A DNA stretch of 64,000 nucleotides. Source: Naasia aerilata. Lineage in GTDB: Bacteria; Actinomycetota; Actinomycetes; Actinomycetales; Microbacteriaceae. Of this stretch, positions 44,721-54,895 are shown in pieces. Numbering within the stretch: position 1 is the first letter of the stretch; each line of letters begins with the position of its first letter. The position numbers were made by a program, and so were the translations under genes. The notes beneath the pieces are model-generated. The model saw nothing but the letters and a program-made list of their open reading frames with translations. It was not told where the DNA came from and made no database searches. The stretch spans positions 1,240,001 to 1,304,000 of the forward strand of contig NZ_AP027731.1 of NCBI RefSeq assembly GCF_030296595.1. The letters are read 5' to 3'.

Positions 44721-44736
44721 AAATTCGGCTGAATTT
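44721..44736. promoter_or_regulatory. Inverted repeat in pckG/RamB divergent promoter
   Basis: AAATTC-GGCT-GAATTT, a perfect inverted repeat of six bases with a four-base centre. It ends 14 bp before the regulator ATG (44751) and lies about 70 bp before pckG. It may be the regulator's own operator. Confidence 0.55.
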
Positions 44737-44750
44737 ATCGAAAGCGGAAA

Positions 44751-46175
44751 ATGGATCTCCTGACGGTGGGGCGCCGCATCCGGCACTTCCGCAAGGCGCG
44801 GAGCTTGACACTCGAGGATCTCGGCTCCCGCGTCGGGATCGCCGTGAGCCAGCTCTCCCTCATCGAGAACGGCAGGCGAGAGCCCCGGCTCACCCAGCTG
44901 GAGAGCGTCGCGCAGGCCCTCGAGGTGGAGATCGGCGAGCTGCTGGTGGCCGAGCCGCCGGATCCCCGTGCAGCTCTGGAGATCGAGTTGGAGCGCGCGC
45001 AGCAGGGGGCGCTGTACACCGGCCTCGGCCTGCCCCGCGTGCAGGTGAGCCGGGCCCTGCCGCAGGACGTGCTCGAGTCGCTCACCGGGCTGCATCGCGA
45101 GCTGATGCGCCGGGCCACCGAATCCATCGCGACGCCGGAGGAGGCCCGCCGCGCGAACACCGAGCTCCGGCTCCAGCAGCGGGAGCAGGACCACTACCAT
45201 CCCGAGATCGAGCGCGAAGCCCTCGGCCTGCTCGCCGTGGTGGGGCACGAGCGCGGGGCGCTCACCCACCACGATGTCGCCCGGATGGCGCGGCACCTCG
45301 GCTTCGAGATCATCCACGTGGGCGACCTGCCCCACTCGACCCGCTCGGTGACCGACCTGAGGAACGGGCGCATCTACCTGCCGCCCGCATCGATCCCGGG
45401 CGGTCACGGGCTCCGGGCGCTGGCCCTGCAGGCCATGGCCCACCGCGTGCTGGGCCACCGGGAGCCGGCCAGCTATGCCGAGTTCCTCCTCCAGCGGCTG
45501 CAGATCAACTACTTCGCCGCGGCCTGTCTGATGCCAGAGCCCGCGAGCGTGCAGTTCCTGACGGATGGGAAGCAGCGCCGGGATCTGGCCATCGAGGACT
45601 TCCGGGACGCCTTCGGGGTGACCCATGAGGCCGCCGGCCTGCGCTTCATGAACCTCGCCACGACGCACCTCGGGCTGCAGGTCCACTTCCTGCGGGTCGG
45701 CGGGGACGGTGCCGTCCAGAAGGCCTACGAGAACGACGGCCTGCCGCTGCCCGTCGACGTGAGCGGGTCGGTGGAAGGCCAGTTCGTTCCCCGGGCGTGG
45801 GCGGCGCGAGCGGCGTTCGCCCGGACGAGCCGCACGACGGAGTTCCACCAGATCACCGACACCCCGGCCGGCACGTTCTGGTGCTCGACGCAGACCGGCA
45901 CGACCTCGAGCGAGGAGTTCTCCATCAGCGTGGGGGTGCGCTTCGCGGACTCGAAGTGGTTCCGTGGCCGGGACACCCGGGTCCGCGGGGATGCGAGCCG
46001 ACCGGCCGACGCCGCGGACGGGACGGGCGAGGAGCTCGCCCGCCGGTGGGCCGGCTATGCCTGGCCGAGCGCCAAGCTGCACGCCCACATCCTCTCGCCG
46101 CTCCCGGCGGGCACCTTCCCGGGCGTCGACGACGACGAGGTGCATCGCTTCCTCGAGAAGCACTCCGCGGAGTGA
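44751..46175 (+). CDS. RamB/ScfR-family HTH regulator
   Basis: 474 residues. Xre HTH at 8-62 ([27 protein letters not shown]), an IrrE-like (DUF955) middle ([22 protein letters not shown]) and a C-terminal ScfR-type domain with FWCSTQTG and GRDTR. This class (short-chain fatty acyl-CoA regulators; RamB, MccR-like) binds acyl-CoA or related ligands and controls acetate and propionate use. It is divergent from pckG, its probable target. Confidence 0.88.
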   Translation: MDLLTVGRRIRHFRKARSLTLEDLGSRVGIAVSQLSLIENGRREPRLTQLESVAQALEVEIGELLVAEPPDPRAALEIELERAQQGALYTGLGLPRVQVSRALPQDVLESLTGLHRELMRRATESIATPEEARRANTELRLQQREQDHYHPEIEREALGLLAVVGHERGALTHHDVARMARHLGFEIIHVGDLPHSTRSVTDLRNGRIYLPPASIPGGHGLRALALQAMAHRVLGHREPASYAEFLLQRLQINYFAAACLMPEPASVQFLTDGKQRRDLAIEDFRDAFGVTHEAAGLRFMNLATTHLGLQVHFLRVGGDGAVQKAYENDGLPLPVDVSGSVEGQFVPRAWAARAAFARTSRTTEFHQITDTPAGTFWCSTQTGTTSSEEFSISVGVRFADSKWFRGRDTRVRGDASRPADAADGTGEELARRWAGYAWPSAKLHAHILSPLPAGTFPGVDDDEVHRFLEKHSAE

Positions 46176-46266
46176 AGACGGCCGGCGCCCGCCCGCTCTC
46201 GCGCGCCGGGCCGGAGGCGTGCTAGCTTTCCCGCGTTCGAGTTCCGATCGACAGGAGGTGAGACCG

Positions 46267-46314
46267 ATGTCCGCAGTACCCGCATCGGGTGCTCCCCTCA
46301 GGGAGTGCGACTGA
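46267..46314 (+). CDS. Candidate leader peptide (uORF, 15 aa)
   Basis: A tiny frame MSAVPASGAPLRECD begins at ATG 46267 after a perfect AGGAGG (about 46253-46258, eight-base spacing) and ends at TGA 46312-46314 inside a hairpin. The 52 bp to the patatin gene carry a second RBS. The strong RBS makes translation likely; the regulatory role is an inference. Confidence 0.45.
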   Translation: MSAVPASGAPLRECD

Positions 46315-46336
46315 CGCAGTCGCATCGGGGAGCGCC
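46288..46336 (+). promoter_or_regulatory. Leader RNA with alternative hairpins
   Basis: TGCGACT (46306-46312) pairs with AGTCGCA (46318-46324); CTCCC (46292-46296) pairs with GGGAG (46301-46305). The first strand can instead pair over a longer distance: GGTGCTCCCC (46288-46297) with GGGGAGCGCC (46327-46336). The choice could depend on ribosome position on the uORF. Confidence 0.4.
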
Positions 46337-46365
46337 GCACAGGCATCTCGCGAAAGGCGACTCCC

Positions 46366-47274
46366 ATGAGCACGACACCTTCTTCTGACCTCACTCCCAC
46401 GCGCGCACTGGTCCTCGCCGGTGCCGGGGCAGCCGGCAACGCCTGGCAGCTCGGGCTCATCGCCGGCCTCGCCGAGGCCGGCGTCGACCTGACCCACGCC
46501 GACCTCGTCATCGGCACCTCCGCCGGATCGACGGTCGCAGCACAGATCACGAGCGGCATCCGCCCGTCCGAGCTGTACGCCGCCATCCTCGCGGAGGTCG
46601 TTCCCCCTCACGGCCCCGGGGCGGCTCGGGGCCGCGGCCCGCTCTCCGGACCCCAGTACATGGAGTGGTCGGGCGGGATCATCGGCGAATCCGCGGATCC
46701 GTCCGACATGCGGCGCAGGATGGGCGCCGCGGCCCTCGGCATGGACGCCGACGACGAAGCCGGCTCTGCCCGCTGGCGGGCCATCGTCGCCTCGCGCCTC
46801 CCGCGGCAGAGCTGGCCGGAGCAGCGCGTCCTGATCCCCGCGATCGACGCACGGACGGGAGAGCCGGTCGTGTTCGATGGCCACAGCGGGATCGACCTGG
46901 TGGACGCGGTGGCAGCCAGCACGAGCAACGGCTTCGGAGGGCCGTACAGGATCGGCGAGAAGCGGTATCTCAACGGCGGCTATCGGCGGACCTCGAATGC
47001 GGACCTGGCGGCCGGCTGCGACCGGGTGCTGGTGCTGGATCCGTTCAGCGGACGGTCGCGCACGCCGAGCGAGTGGGGGATGGACCTGGCCACGCAGGTG
47101 GACGAGCTCCGCGCGGGCGGCAGCGACGTCAGGACCGTCTTCCCGGACGAGCGCTCCGGCGACGTGTTCAACGCGAACGCCCTGGACCCGGCGACGCGTC
47201 CGCCTGCGGCGCGAGGAGGGCATGCCCAGGGCCGGGCGCTCGCGGCCGAGCTCTCGGGCTTCTGGGCGGCCTAG
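46366..47274 (+). CDS. Patatin-like phospholipase family protein
   Basis: 302 residues. Patatin fold: LAGAGAAGNAWQLG (oxyanion loop), VIGTSAGST (nucleophile Ser in GxSxG), and LNGGYRRTSNADLAAGCDRVLVL. The catalytic Asp of DG[GA] is Asn here, so hydrolysis may be weak or absent. The family cleaves acyl chains from lipids at the membrane. It is preceded by a structured leader with a small uORF and converges on the F420-reductase gene, overlapping it by four bases. Confidence 0.85.
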   Translation: MSTTPSSDLTPTRALVLAGAGAAGNAWQLGLIAGLAEAGVDLTHADLVIGTSAGSTVAAQITSGIRPSELYAAILAEVVPPHGPGAARGRGPLSGPQYMEWSGGIIGESADPSDMRRRMGAAALGMDADDEAGSARWRAIVASRLPRQSWPEQRVLIPAIDARTGEPVVFDGHSGIDLVDAVAASTSNGFGGPYRIGEKRYLNGGYRRTSNADLAAGCDRVLVLDPFSGRSRTPSEWGMDLATQVDELRAGGSDVRTVFPDERSGDVFNANALDPATRPPAARGGHAQGRALAAELSGFWAA

Positions 47275-47726
47275 CTCGGGACGTCCGGCGCGTCCTTCCG
47301 CGAAGGCCCGCCGGACGGCTCCTCGCGCAGGAAGCGGAACTCGTGCCGGCCGAGCAGCCGGAGGGCGAGGTCGAAGGGCGGTCCGTAGGCCCGCAGCCCG
47401 TCCTCGGTGCTGTACGGCTCGATCGCGGAGATCCGATGGGTCGCGCCCTTGTAGACGATCTCGCACCGCCCGGCCGCCATGACGTTGCGGTACCACGCCA
47501 CCTGGGGGCCGTAGGTGAGCTCTGCCACGAACCCGCCCGGTGCCCGGGCGAGGATCAGCGGCGTCTCGTAGCGCGTCCCCGACTTCCGGCCGACGTGGCG
47601 CACGAGCGAGATCGGTCCCCAGCCTGCCCGGGCTGTTCGCATCGCGATCGGGTTGAGCGTGTGCTTGATGATCCGCAGCCAGGTCCGCTTGATGGGGCCG
47701 ACCTGCTGCGCGGCACTCCGGGGCAT
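47271..47726 (-). CDS. Nitroreductase/deazaflavin (F420)-dependent, Ddn-like
   Basis: 151 residues from MPRSAAQQVG (47726; a longer start at 47753 is possible). Ddn-like split-barrel: ISLVRHVGRKSGTRYETPLILAR, GGFVAELTYGPQVAWYRNVMAAG. The family uses coenzyme F420 to reduce quinones or enones and is typical of actinobacteria. Substrate unknown. Confidence 0.82.
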   Translation of the reverse strand: MPRSAAQQVGPIKRTWLRIIKHTLNPIAMRTARAGWGPISLVRHVGRKSGTRYETPLILARAPGGFVAELTYGPQVAWYRNVMAAGRCEIVYKGATHRISAIEPYSTEDGLRAYGPPFDLALRLLGRHEFRFLREEPSGGPSRKDAPDVPS

Positions 47727-47825
47727 CTCGCCGCCTCCCTGTCGAGAAATCATCGACTGATGAAATGGACGATAGACCCGGACCTTGAGCGGGTCAACGG
47801 ACGGCGCAGCGGCTCGCCTCCGACG

Positions 47826-47842
47826 AACTGGTCAACCGGTTG
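47826..47842. promoter_or_regulatory. FadR-type operator candidate before SDR
   Basis: AACTGGT-CA-ACCGGTTG, one mismatch from the perfect palindrome at 51184-51201. It is 35 bp before the SDR start, so the same regulator may control both. Confidence 0.65.
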
Positions 47843-47876
47843 TAGGATCTCGACCACCATCTCGAGGAGGAGCACC

Positions 47877-48638
47877 GTGACCGATCGACTCACCGGCAAG
47901 ACCGCCCTCGTGACGGGGGCGGCGACCGGGATCGGCCTCTCCGTCGCGTCCCGCTTCGCGGCGGAGGGCGCGCGCGTGGTGTTCGCGGATCGGGACGGCG
48001 ACGGTGCGGGCGCGGCCGCCGCGGCCGCACCCGAGGGCCGTGGCCGCGCGGTGACGATGGACATCTCCGACGAACCGGCGGTGGAGGGCGCCTTCGCGGA
48101 GCTCGCGGCGGCCGGCTGGAGCCCGGACGTGGTAGTCGCCAACGCCGGAGTGCAGCTCTTCGGGAAGGACGCGAGGATCGCGGACCTCGACCTGGAGCAC
48201 TGGCGCCAGACGATCGACGTCAACCTGACCGGCACCTTCCTCACCGTGAAGCATGCCGTCCGGGGAATGCTCCTCAACGGGGGCGGCTCGATCATCCTCA
48301 CGGGCAGTCCGACCGGCCTGAACGGGGAGGGCGCCGACTTCACGGCCTACAGCGCATCGAAGGCCGGAATCCATGGCCTGGCCCGGACCGTGGCAGCGGC
48401 GTATGCGAAGGAGAACATCCGGGTCAACACGGTGGTACCGGGCTACACGGAGACGACCCTGGTGACGGCGATCACGTCGGACCCGGAGTCCCGCGCTGCC
48501 ATCATCGGACGCATCCCGCTCGGGCGCGCCGGCTCGCCGGCGGATGTCGAAGGGATCATGGTGTTCCTCGCCAGCGATGATGCCGCATTCGCAACCGGCG
48601 CCCTGTTCGCGGTCGACGGCGGCATGACGACCCTCTGA
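47877..48638 (+). CDS. SDR dehydrogenase, probably polyol (DthD-like)
   Basis: 253 residues from GTG 47877 (RBS GAGGAGGAG). SDR motifs TGAATGIGLSVASRF, VVANAGVQ, ILTGSPTG (catalytic Ser), YSASKAG (YxxxK) and TGALFAVDGGM. In tetritol pathways an SDR oxidises threitol or erythritol to erythrulose. This position, ahead of a kinase and EryH/EryI-like isomerases, and the shared operator with the transporter operon, suggest that role. Confidence 0.85.
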   Translation: MTDRLTGKTALVTGAATGIGLSVASRFAAEGARVVFADRDGDGAGAAAAAAPEGRGRAVTMDISDEPAVEGAFAELAAAGWSPDVVVANAGVQLFGKDARIADLDLEHWRQTIDVNLTGTFLTVKHAVRGMLLNGGGSIILTGSPTGLNGEGADFTAYSASKAGIHGLARTVAAAYAKENIRVNTVVPGYTETTLVTAITSDPESRAAIIGRIPLGRAGSPADVEGIMVFLASDDAAFATGALFAVDGGMTTL

Positions 48639-48639
48639 C

Positions 48640-50399
48640 ATGACGACTCCCGAGGAGCACGCGCGGGCCGACGCCGCCTGGGGTGACACCGAGCCCCTTC
48701 CCGCGGAATGGCTCTCCGGTCCCTGGCGGATCGAGCGGCGCGGGGACGAGCTGGCCGACATCGCGTACGACGGAAGTCCCGTGCTGCGCTCCGTGCGCGC
48801 CGTCGCGCGGGATCGGGACTGGGGCACCGTGCCGACGTCGGTTCAGTCCGTCCGGGACGAGCCTGACGGGCTCACGCTCGCCCTGCGCATGGATGGCCTC
48901 GGGGCGCTCCTCGACGGCGAGCTGCGCGTGCGCGCCGACGGGGATCGCCTCCGCGTCGAGTTCTCCTGCACCTCGCACACCGACTTCCTGCGGGCGCGGC
49001 TCGGGCTCGTCGTGCTGCACCCGCCCGGTGTCGCGGGCGAGGCGCTGGCGGTCATCGCTCCGGACGGCAGCCGCACGGACGGCCGTTTCCCGGAGACGAT
49101 CAGTCCGCACCAGCCCGCCTTGGACATCCGGCGACTGGAGTGGACGGCCGAGGGGGTCGCAAGTGCGCTCGACTTCGCAGGCGAGGTGTTCGAGATGGAG
49201 GACCAGCGCAACTGGACCGACGCCTCGTTCAAGACGTACAGCACGCCGCTTGCCGTGCCGTTCCCCGTGCTCATGCCGGCGGGCGCCGAGGTGCGCCAGA
49301 GCGTCGAGCTCACCGCTCGCCGGGTCGCCGCCTCGCGTCCTCACGCTGCTTCCGGCCGGATCACGCTGCAGGAGACGGGCCGCCGCATGCCGCAGGTCGG
49401 CGTGGGAGCCTCCACGGCCCCCGACCCTTCCCCCGTCCTCGCGGCGCCACCCGCGGATTCCCTGTTGGTCGAGCTCGACCTGACGACCCGCACGTGGCAA
49501 CCTGCGCTCGCTCGGGCCGTCGCCGATGCCCATGGCGTGCCGCTCGACGTCCGCGTGGTGGCGGACGAGGGTCAGGACCTGAGCGCCATCGCGGCTGCCG
49601 TCGCCCCGGTGCGGCTCGCAAGGATCGGGATCTACGACAAGCGCACCCACATCACCGGCCCTGCTCTCGCCCGGGCTCTTCAAGCGGCGATCGGCGATCG
49701 GGCCGAGCGGCTGCCTCTGGTGGGCGGGGCGCGCTCGCACTTCACGGAGCTGAATCGGGGGCCGCGCGTCTCGCCCCCGACCTCGAGGCGCTCACGTTCA
49801 GCATCACTCCCGAGATGCACGCGCGCGAGCGGGCTCAGCTCGTCGAGTCGATCGCGATGCAGCGCCAGGTCGCCGAGAATGCGGTGCGCATCGCGGCGGG
49901 CCGGCCGGTGCACGTGGGGCCCGTGACGCTGCTGCCGCGCTTCAACGCGGTGGCGACGACGGCCCCGCCCAGCGGGGCGGAGGGACTCCGGGGCGGCTAC
50001 GGCGCGGAGCTGTACGACGCGACGGACCCCCGCCAGTCGTCTGCCGCTCTCGCTGCCTGGACCATCGCCGGCGCGGCGGCACTGGCCGTCCCCGGCGTCG
50101 AGGGCGTCACCTGGTTCGAGCAGTGGGGGCCGCGCGGGCTCGTGTCGTCCTCGGGAGAGCCGTTCCCGGTGGCGGAGGCACTCGGCTGGCTGCGCGAGCT
50201 GTCCGGCCTGCCGCTCCTGGCGGATCCGGAGGCCGGCCGGAACGGCGTGTGGGTGCTGGCCGCCCGACGGGGGTCCGTTGTGGTGGTCCTGGCCGCGAAC
50301 CTCACGGCCGGCGCGCGATCGGTGTCCGTCGCGCTGCCGGACGGCGCGACGACGGAACTGGAGCTCGGCGCCCTGGGAACGGCCCGCGTCGAGCTCTAG
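48640..50399 (+). CDS. Large unknown protein, tetritol cluster (frame broken)
   Basis: About 586 residues starting two bases after the SDR stop, so the pair is one transcription unit. The N-terminal 210 residues are beta-rich (GPWRIERRGDELADIAYDG, LRMDGLGALLDGELRVRADG, EFSCTSHTDFLRARLGLVVL) like carbohydrate-binding or galactose-mutarotase-like sheets. The C-terminal half has HARERAQLVESIAMQRQVAENA and GVTWFEQWGPRGLVSS, hinting at a TIM-barrel glycosidase. No firm family. The break is at GGGGG 49757-49761. Confidence 0.65.
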
Positions 50400-51133
50400 C
50401 TCAGGCTGACGGGGGCGAGCCGCGCGGAGGCCGTGGCCATGTGCGCCGCCATCGCGGACGCGGCGGCGTCCGGGTCGCGGGCGACGAATGCGCGGTGGAT
50501 CGCCTCGTGCTCCTCGAGCGCGACGCGCGCGTTGCCCTCGTCCTCGACAGCCCGATCGGCCCAGACGCGCAGCAGCGAGCGGACGATCTGAAGCAGGTCG
50601 AGGAGGAGGGTGTTGTCGACGCTCGAGGCGAGGTCGTGGTGGAAGGCGAGGTCGGCCTTGACGAACGCGCGCAGGTCGCCGACCGAGGCGCGCATCTGCT
50701 CGACGTGCCGCCCGAGGAGGGCCAGCTGCCGCTCGGTCAACCGCTCGGCGGCCAGGCGTGCGACGAAGATCTCGAGTCCCGAGCGCAGCTCGAGGAGCTC
50801 GACGGTGTTCCGCTCGCCGATGAGCACGCCCCACTTGAGCGTCTGCGGCAGCAGTTCGCTCGCGCTTCCGCGGAGGTAGGTGCCGGACCCCGGGCGTACG
50901 TCGACGACCCCGAGGATCTCGAGCGCGGCGAGAGCCTCGCGGACGGCCGAGCGGCCGACCTCGAGGCTCGCCGCGAGCTGGCGTTCCGGCGGCAGGCGGG
51001 TGCCGGGGGCGATGGACCCGCTCGTGAAGAGGTCAAGCAGGCGCGTGGCCACCACCGAGACGGCGGACCCCGCGGGAAGGGTCCCGAGGGCCGCGGTGAT
51101 CTCCGCGGAGCGGTCGTCGCGGTAGGCCGGCAT
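50396..51133 (-). CDS. FadR-type GntR regulator (FCD)
   Basis: About 245 residues from MPAYRDDRS (51133); an upstream start at 51184 is in the operator and less likely. GntR HTH: VVATRLLDLFTSGSIAPGTRL, PPERQLAASLEVGRSAVREALAALE (split by me), then FCD domain with ADLAFHHDLASSVDN and EEHEAIHRAFVARD (metal/ligand His). It is divergent from the MFS operon, and the AAACCGGT palindrome lies between. The likely repressor of this tetritol cluster. Confidence 0.9.
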   Translation of the reverse strand: MPAYRDDRSAEITAALGTLPAGSAVSVVATRLLDLFTSGSIAPGTRLPPERQLAASLEVGRSAVREALAALEILGVVDVRPGSGTYLRGSASELLPQTLKWGVLIGERNTVELLELRSGLEIFVARLAAERLTERQLALLGRHVEQMRASVGDLRAFVKADLAFHHDLASSVDNTLLLDLLQIVRSLLRVWADRAVEDEGNARVALEEHEAIHRAFVARDPDAAASAMAAHMATASARLAPVSLS

Positions 51134-51183
51134 GGCGTCAACATAGCCGCTCGCGCCGAGAAAACCACCTTCCTCACGCCCCA

Positions 51184-51201
51184 AAACCGGTCAACCGGTT
51201 T
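51184..51201. promoter_or_regulatory. FadR-type operator
   Basis: AAACCGGT-CA-ACCGGTTT, a perfect 18-bp palindrome. Its right arm overlaps the -35 of the transporter promoter, so binding should block transcription. Confidence 0.75.
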
Positions 51202-51228
51202 GACAGCGCAGGCATCGCCTCGAATACT
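51200..51228 (+). promoter_or_regulatory. Promoter of MFS-kinase operon
   Basis: -35 TTGACA (51200-51205), a 17-base spacer, -10 AATACT (51223-51228). The -35 shares bases with the palindrome at 51184-51201. Confidence 0.6.
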
Positions 51229-51289
51229 GGACCCGGCGCGCATCCCCGCCCGCCGCCTCTCGGCATCGAAGACGAGTCAAGGAGTCAGT

Positions 51290-52671
51290 GTGGACACCAC
51301 CGCCGGCACAGCCCCACCGAGCGTCGAGCGCTCGGCCATCCGCAAGATCGCCGTCCGGCTCGTGCCGTTCGTCGCCCTGATGTTCTTCATCAACTACCTC
51401 GACCGGACAGCGATCGGCTTCGCAGGACCGACCGGGATGACCGACGACCTCGCTCTGAGCGCCGCGCAGTTCGGCTTCGCGTCGGGCGTCTTCTTCATCG
51501 GCTACATCCTCCTCGAGGTGCCGAGCAACCTGGCGCTCCACCGCTTCGGGGCACGGCGCTGGCTCGCACGCATCATGGTCACGTGGGGCGTTGTCGCCGC
51601 ACTGTTCGCCTGGGTGCAGAACTTCGAGCAGCTGGCGATCCTGCGATTCGTCCTCGGTGTCGCCGAGGCGGGCTTCTTCCCCGGCGCCATCCTCTTCCTG
51701 AGCCTCTGGGTCCCCGCGAGGCACCGCAGCAAGATCCTGTCGCTGTTCTACATCGCCCAGCCGCTCACCTCGGTCATCGGCGCCCCCTCGCGGGCGTGCT
51801 GATCGCCCAGGACGGCGTCTGGGGCCTCGAGGGCTGGCGCTTCATGTTCCTCGTCGTCGCCATCCCCGCGATCGTCGTCGGCATCATCGCGTGGTTCTAC
51901 CTGAAGGACCGCCCGTCCGATGCGAAGTGGCTGACGGCGGAGGAGAGCACGTGGCTGGAGCGCGAGCTGCAGGGCGAGCGGGTCACCGCGGAGGAGGCTC
52001 ACAAGCACGTCTCGATCCGCCACGCCTTCGGCAGCGGACGTGTGTGGATGCTGTCCTTCATCTACTTCGGCTTCATCTACGGCCTCTACGCCCTCGCCTT
52101 CTTCCTTCCCACGATCATCACCGGTTTCCAGGAGCAGGCGGGTGTCGAGGCCTTCGACCCCATCCAGAAGGGCCTGATCACCGCGATCCCGTACCTGCCG
52201 GCTGCGATCGCGCTGTACTTCTGGTCGGCCGACGCGCACCGGCGGGGCTTGAAGTCCTGGCACATCGTGATCCCGGCGCTCGCCGGCGCCATCAGCATTC
52301 CCCTGGCCCTGTTCGCGGGCTCTCCTGCCGCGACGATCGCCGTCATCACGGTGACCGCCATGGCGATCTTCTCCGCCCTGCCGAACTTCTGGACACTGCC
52401 GACGCAGTTCCTCACGGGCGTCGCGGCGGCAGCGGGTGTGGCGCTGATCAACACCGTCGGCAATATCGCGGGCTTCTCGGCCCCCTACATCACGGGTCTC
52501 GTGACCGACGTGACCGGCGACTTCAAGGTCCCGATGTTCATCGTCGGCTTCTTCATGCTGCTCTCGGCCGTGCTGATGCTGATCCTCTCCCGCCAGCGGC
52601 ACACCGCCGGTTCCGACAGCCCCACCGCAGCGCCGCTGGTCTTCGACGAGACCGTGGAGCGGGACCGTTGA
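51290..52671 (+). CDS. MFS transporter, anion:cation symporter type (frame broken)
   Basis: About 460 residues, GTG start with AAGGAG upstream. Twelve hydrophobic helices; MFFINYLDRTAIGFAGP and GVAEAGFFPGAILFLSLWVP are ACS/phthalate-permease-type signatures. The break is in CCCCC 51783-51787; one more C gives IGAPLAGVLIAQ. It probably imports a tetritol, tetronate or their acid form. The TTG of the kinase gene overlaps its stop. Confidence 0.88.
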
Positions 52672-54421
52672 CCCGCCTCTACAACGAGCCGGCCGCGTTC
52701 GCCGACGAGATGATCGAGGGGTTCGTCGCAGCGAACGCCCGCTACGTCCGCGCCGTGCCCGGCGGAGTGATCCGCTCGACCGTGTCGCCTGCCGGGCAGG
52801 TGGCGGTCGTCGTGGGCGGCGGGTCGGGGCACTATCCGGCCTTCGGCGGGCTGGTGGGGCAGGGCTTCGCCCACGGGGCGGCGATGGGCAATCTGTTCGC
52901 CTCGCCCGCGACGCAGCAGGTGGAGTCGGTGGCCAAGGCGGCGGACAACGGCGGCGGGGTGCTCCTCACCTACGGCAACTACGCCGGCGACGTCCTCAAC
53001 TTCGATGCGGCGCAGGAGCGGCTGCGCGCCCAGGGCATCGACACGCAGACCGTCACGGTGACCGACGACGTGTCGAGCGCGCCGCTGGCGGAGAAGGCCA
53101 AGCGGCGCGGGATCGCGGGGGACCTGACGGTGTTCAAGTCGGCCGCTGCGGCCGCCGAGGACGGCTATCCGCTGGACGAGGTCGTCCGGGTGGCGCGGCT
53201 CGCGAACGAGCGGACCCGGTCCTTCGGCGTCGCGTTCACGGGCTGCACCCTGCCGGGAGCGGCGGAGCCGCTGTTCACGGTGCCCGAGGGGCGGATGGGC
53301 GTCGGGATGGGGATCCACGGGGAACCGGGGATCGGCGAGACCGACATCCCGACCGCCGACGAGCTGGCCGAGCTGCTGGTGTCGCGGCTGCTCGAGGAGC
53401 TGCCCGACGGGGTCGACACCGCCGAGGGGGCCCGCGTGGTGCCGATCCTCAACGGGCTGGGGTCGGTGAAGTACGAGGAGATGTTCGTCGTCTACCGGCG
53501 CATCGCCCAGCTGCTGGAGGCGGCGGGGCTCGTGATCGTCGACCCGCACGTGGGCGAGTTCTGCACAAGCTTCGACATGGCGGGCACCTCGCTGACCCTG
53601 TTCTGGCTCGACGAGGAGCTGGAGCGGCTCTGGGATGCCCCGGTCGACGCTCCCGCCTACCGCAAGGGCTCCGTGGCACCGGCTAAGCAGCGGAGCGACG
53701 AGGTCGCCGGCGACTCGTCGGCGACCGCGGTGCCCGACTCCACCCCGGCCTCCCGTGCCGCCGCCCCGCTCGTCGTGTCGGTGCTCGCGGCGGTCAGCGC
53801 GACCGTGGACGAGCACGTCGACGAGCTCGGCAAGCTGGACTCGATCGCCGGCGACGGCGACCACGGCATCGGCATGCAGCGCGGCGCGCTCGCCGCACTG
53901 ACCGCCGCCGAGGACGCGCTCGCGGCGGGCGCGGGAGCCGGGACGGTGCTCGTCACCGCGGGCGACGCGTGGGCCAACCGGGCGGGCGGCACCTCGGGTG
54001 CGCTGTGGGGGCTCGCGCTCCGGACTCTCGGGGAGAGCCTCGGCGACCTGGACCGGCCCGACTCCTCGGCGATCGCGAACGCGATCGGCTCGGCTCGCGC
54101 CGGCATCATGTCGTACGGGAAGGCGGAGGTGGGGGACAAGACCATGGTCGACGCCCTCGTCCCGTTCGCCGACACCCTGCACCTGCAGGTGGAGCGGGGG
54201 AGCCGTTCGCCGTCGCCTGGGCGACCGCGGCCCGGGCGGCGACCGCCGCTGCCGCCGCCACCTCCGAGCTGCTGCCCCGGATGGGCCGCGCCCGCCCGCA
54301 TGCGGAGAAGAGCCTCGGCACGCCCGACCCGGGCGCCCACTCGTTCGCTCTCATCGTCTCGGCGATCGGAACCGTGCTCGCCGGCCAGCGGCAAGACCAG
54401 CCCCACGAAGGAAGGAACTAG
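52668..54421 (+). CDS. DhaK-DhaL fused tetrulose/dihydroxyacetone kinase (frame broken)
   Basis: About 584 residues. DhaK half: GGGSGHYPAFGGLVGQGFAHG with the substrate His, TYGNYAGDVLNFD, GVAFTGCTLPGA. DhaL half: SIAGDGDHGIGMQRG (ATP/Mg Asp residues) and ANRAGGTSGALWG. This ATP-dependent form phosphorylates dihydroxyacetone or D-erythrulose (DerK). The isomerase genes that follow favour erythrulose. TTG start overlaps the MFS stop; the break is at GGGGG 54196-54200. Confidence 0.88.
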
Positions 54422-54424
54422 ACG

Positions 54425-54895
54425 ATGGCGGAAGCCCTGCGCCTGGTCGTCGGAAGCGACGACGCCGGCTACGACTACAAGGAGATCCTCAAGAAGGACC
54501 TCGAGAACAGCGACGGAGTCGCCTCCGTCGTGGATGTGGGCGTGAACGCCGAGGGGCACACGCCCTACCCGAAGGTCGCGATCGAGGCCGCGGAGATGGT
54601 GGCCCGCGGCGACGCGGACCGCGCGCTGCTCATCTGCGGCACCGGCCTGGGCGTGGCGATCTCGGCCAACAAGGTCGCCGGCATCCGTGCCGTCACCGCG
54701 CACGACAGCTTCTCGGTGGAGCGGGCAGTGCTCTCCAACGACGCGCAGGTGCTGACCATGGGTCAGCGGGTCGTCGGCATCGAGCTCGCCCGCCGGCTCG
54801 TCCGCGAGTGGCTCACCTACCGGTTCGACCCCGCCTCGGCATCCGCCGAGAAGGTCGCGGTGATCGAGCAGTACGAGACCACCGGATCCTGCTGA
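54425..54895 (+). CDS. RpiB/EryI-like isomerase
   Basis: 156 residues. RpiB fold: [15 protein letters not shown] (phosphate site), the catalytic Cys in [16 protein letters not shown], and [15 protein letters not shown]. Among sugar-phosphate isomerases of this fold, EryI-like members turn tetrulose-4-phosphate into D-erythrose-4-phosphate; this fits next to the kinase and EryH-like gene. It overlaps the next gene by TGATG. Confidence 0.88.
   Translation: MAEALRLVVGSDDAGYDYKEILKKDLENSDGVASVVDVGVNAEGHTPYPKVAIEAAEMVARGDADRALLICGTGLGVAISANKVAGIRAVTAHDSFSVERAVLSNDAQVLTMGQRVVGIELARRLVREWLTYRFDPASASAEKVAVIEQYETTGSC

Noticed and set aside
42658..44763. 701-residue plus-strand frame antisense to pckG
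   Set aside because: Shadow frame caused by high GC; composition is Arg/Gly/Val-rich without any motif, and pckG on the other strand is certain.
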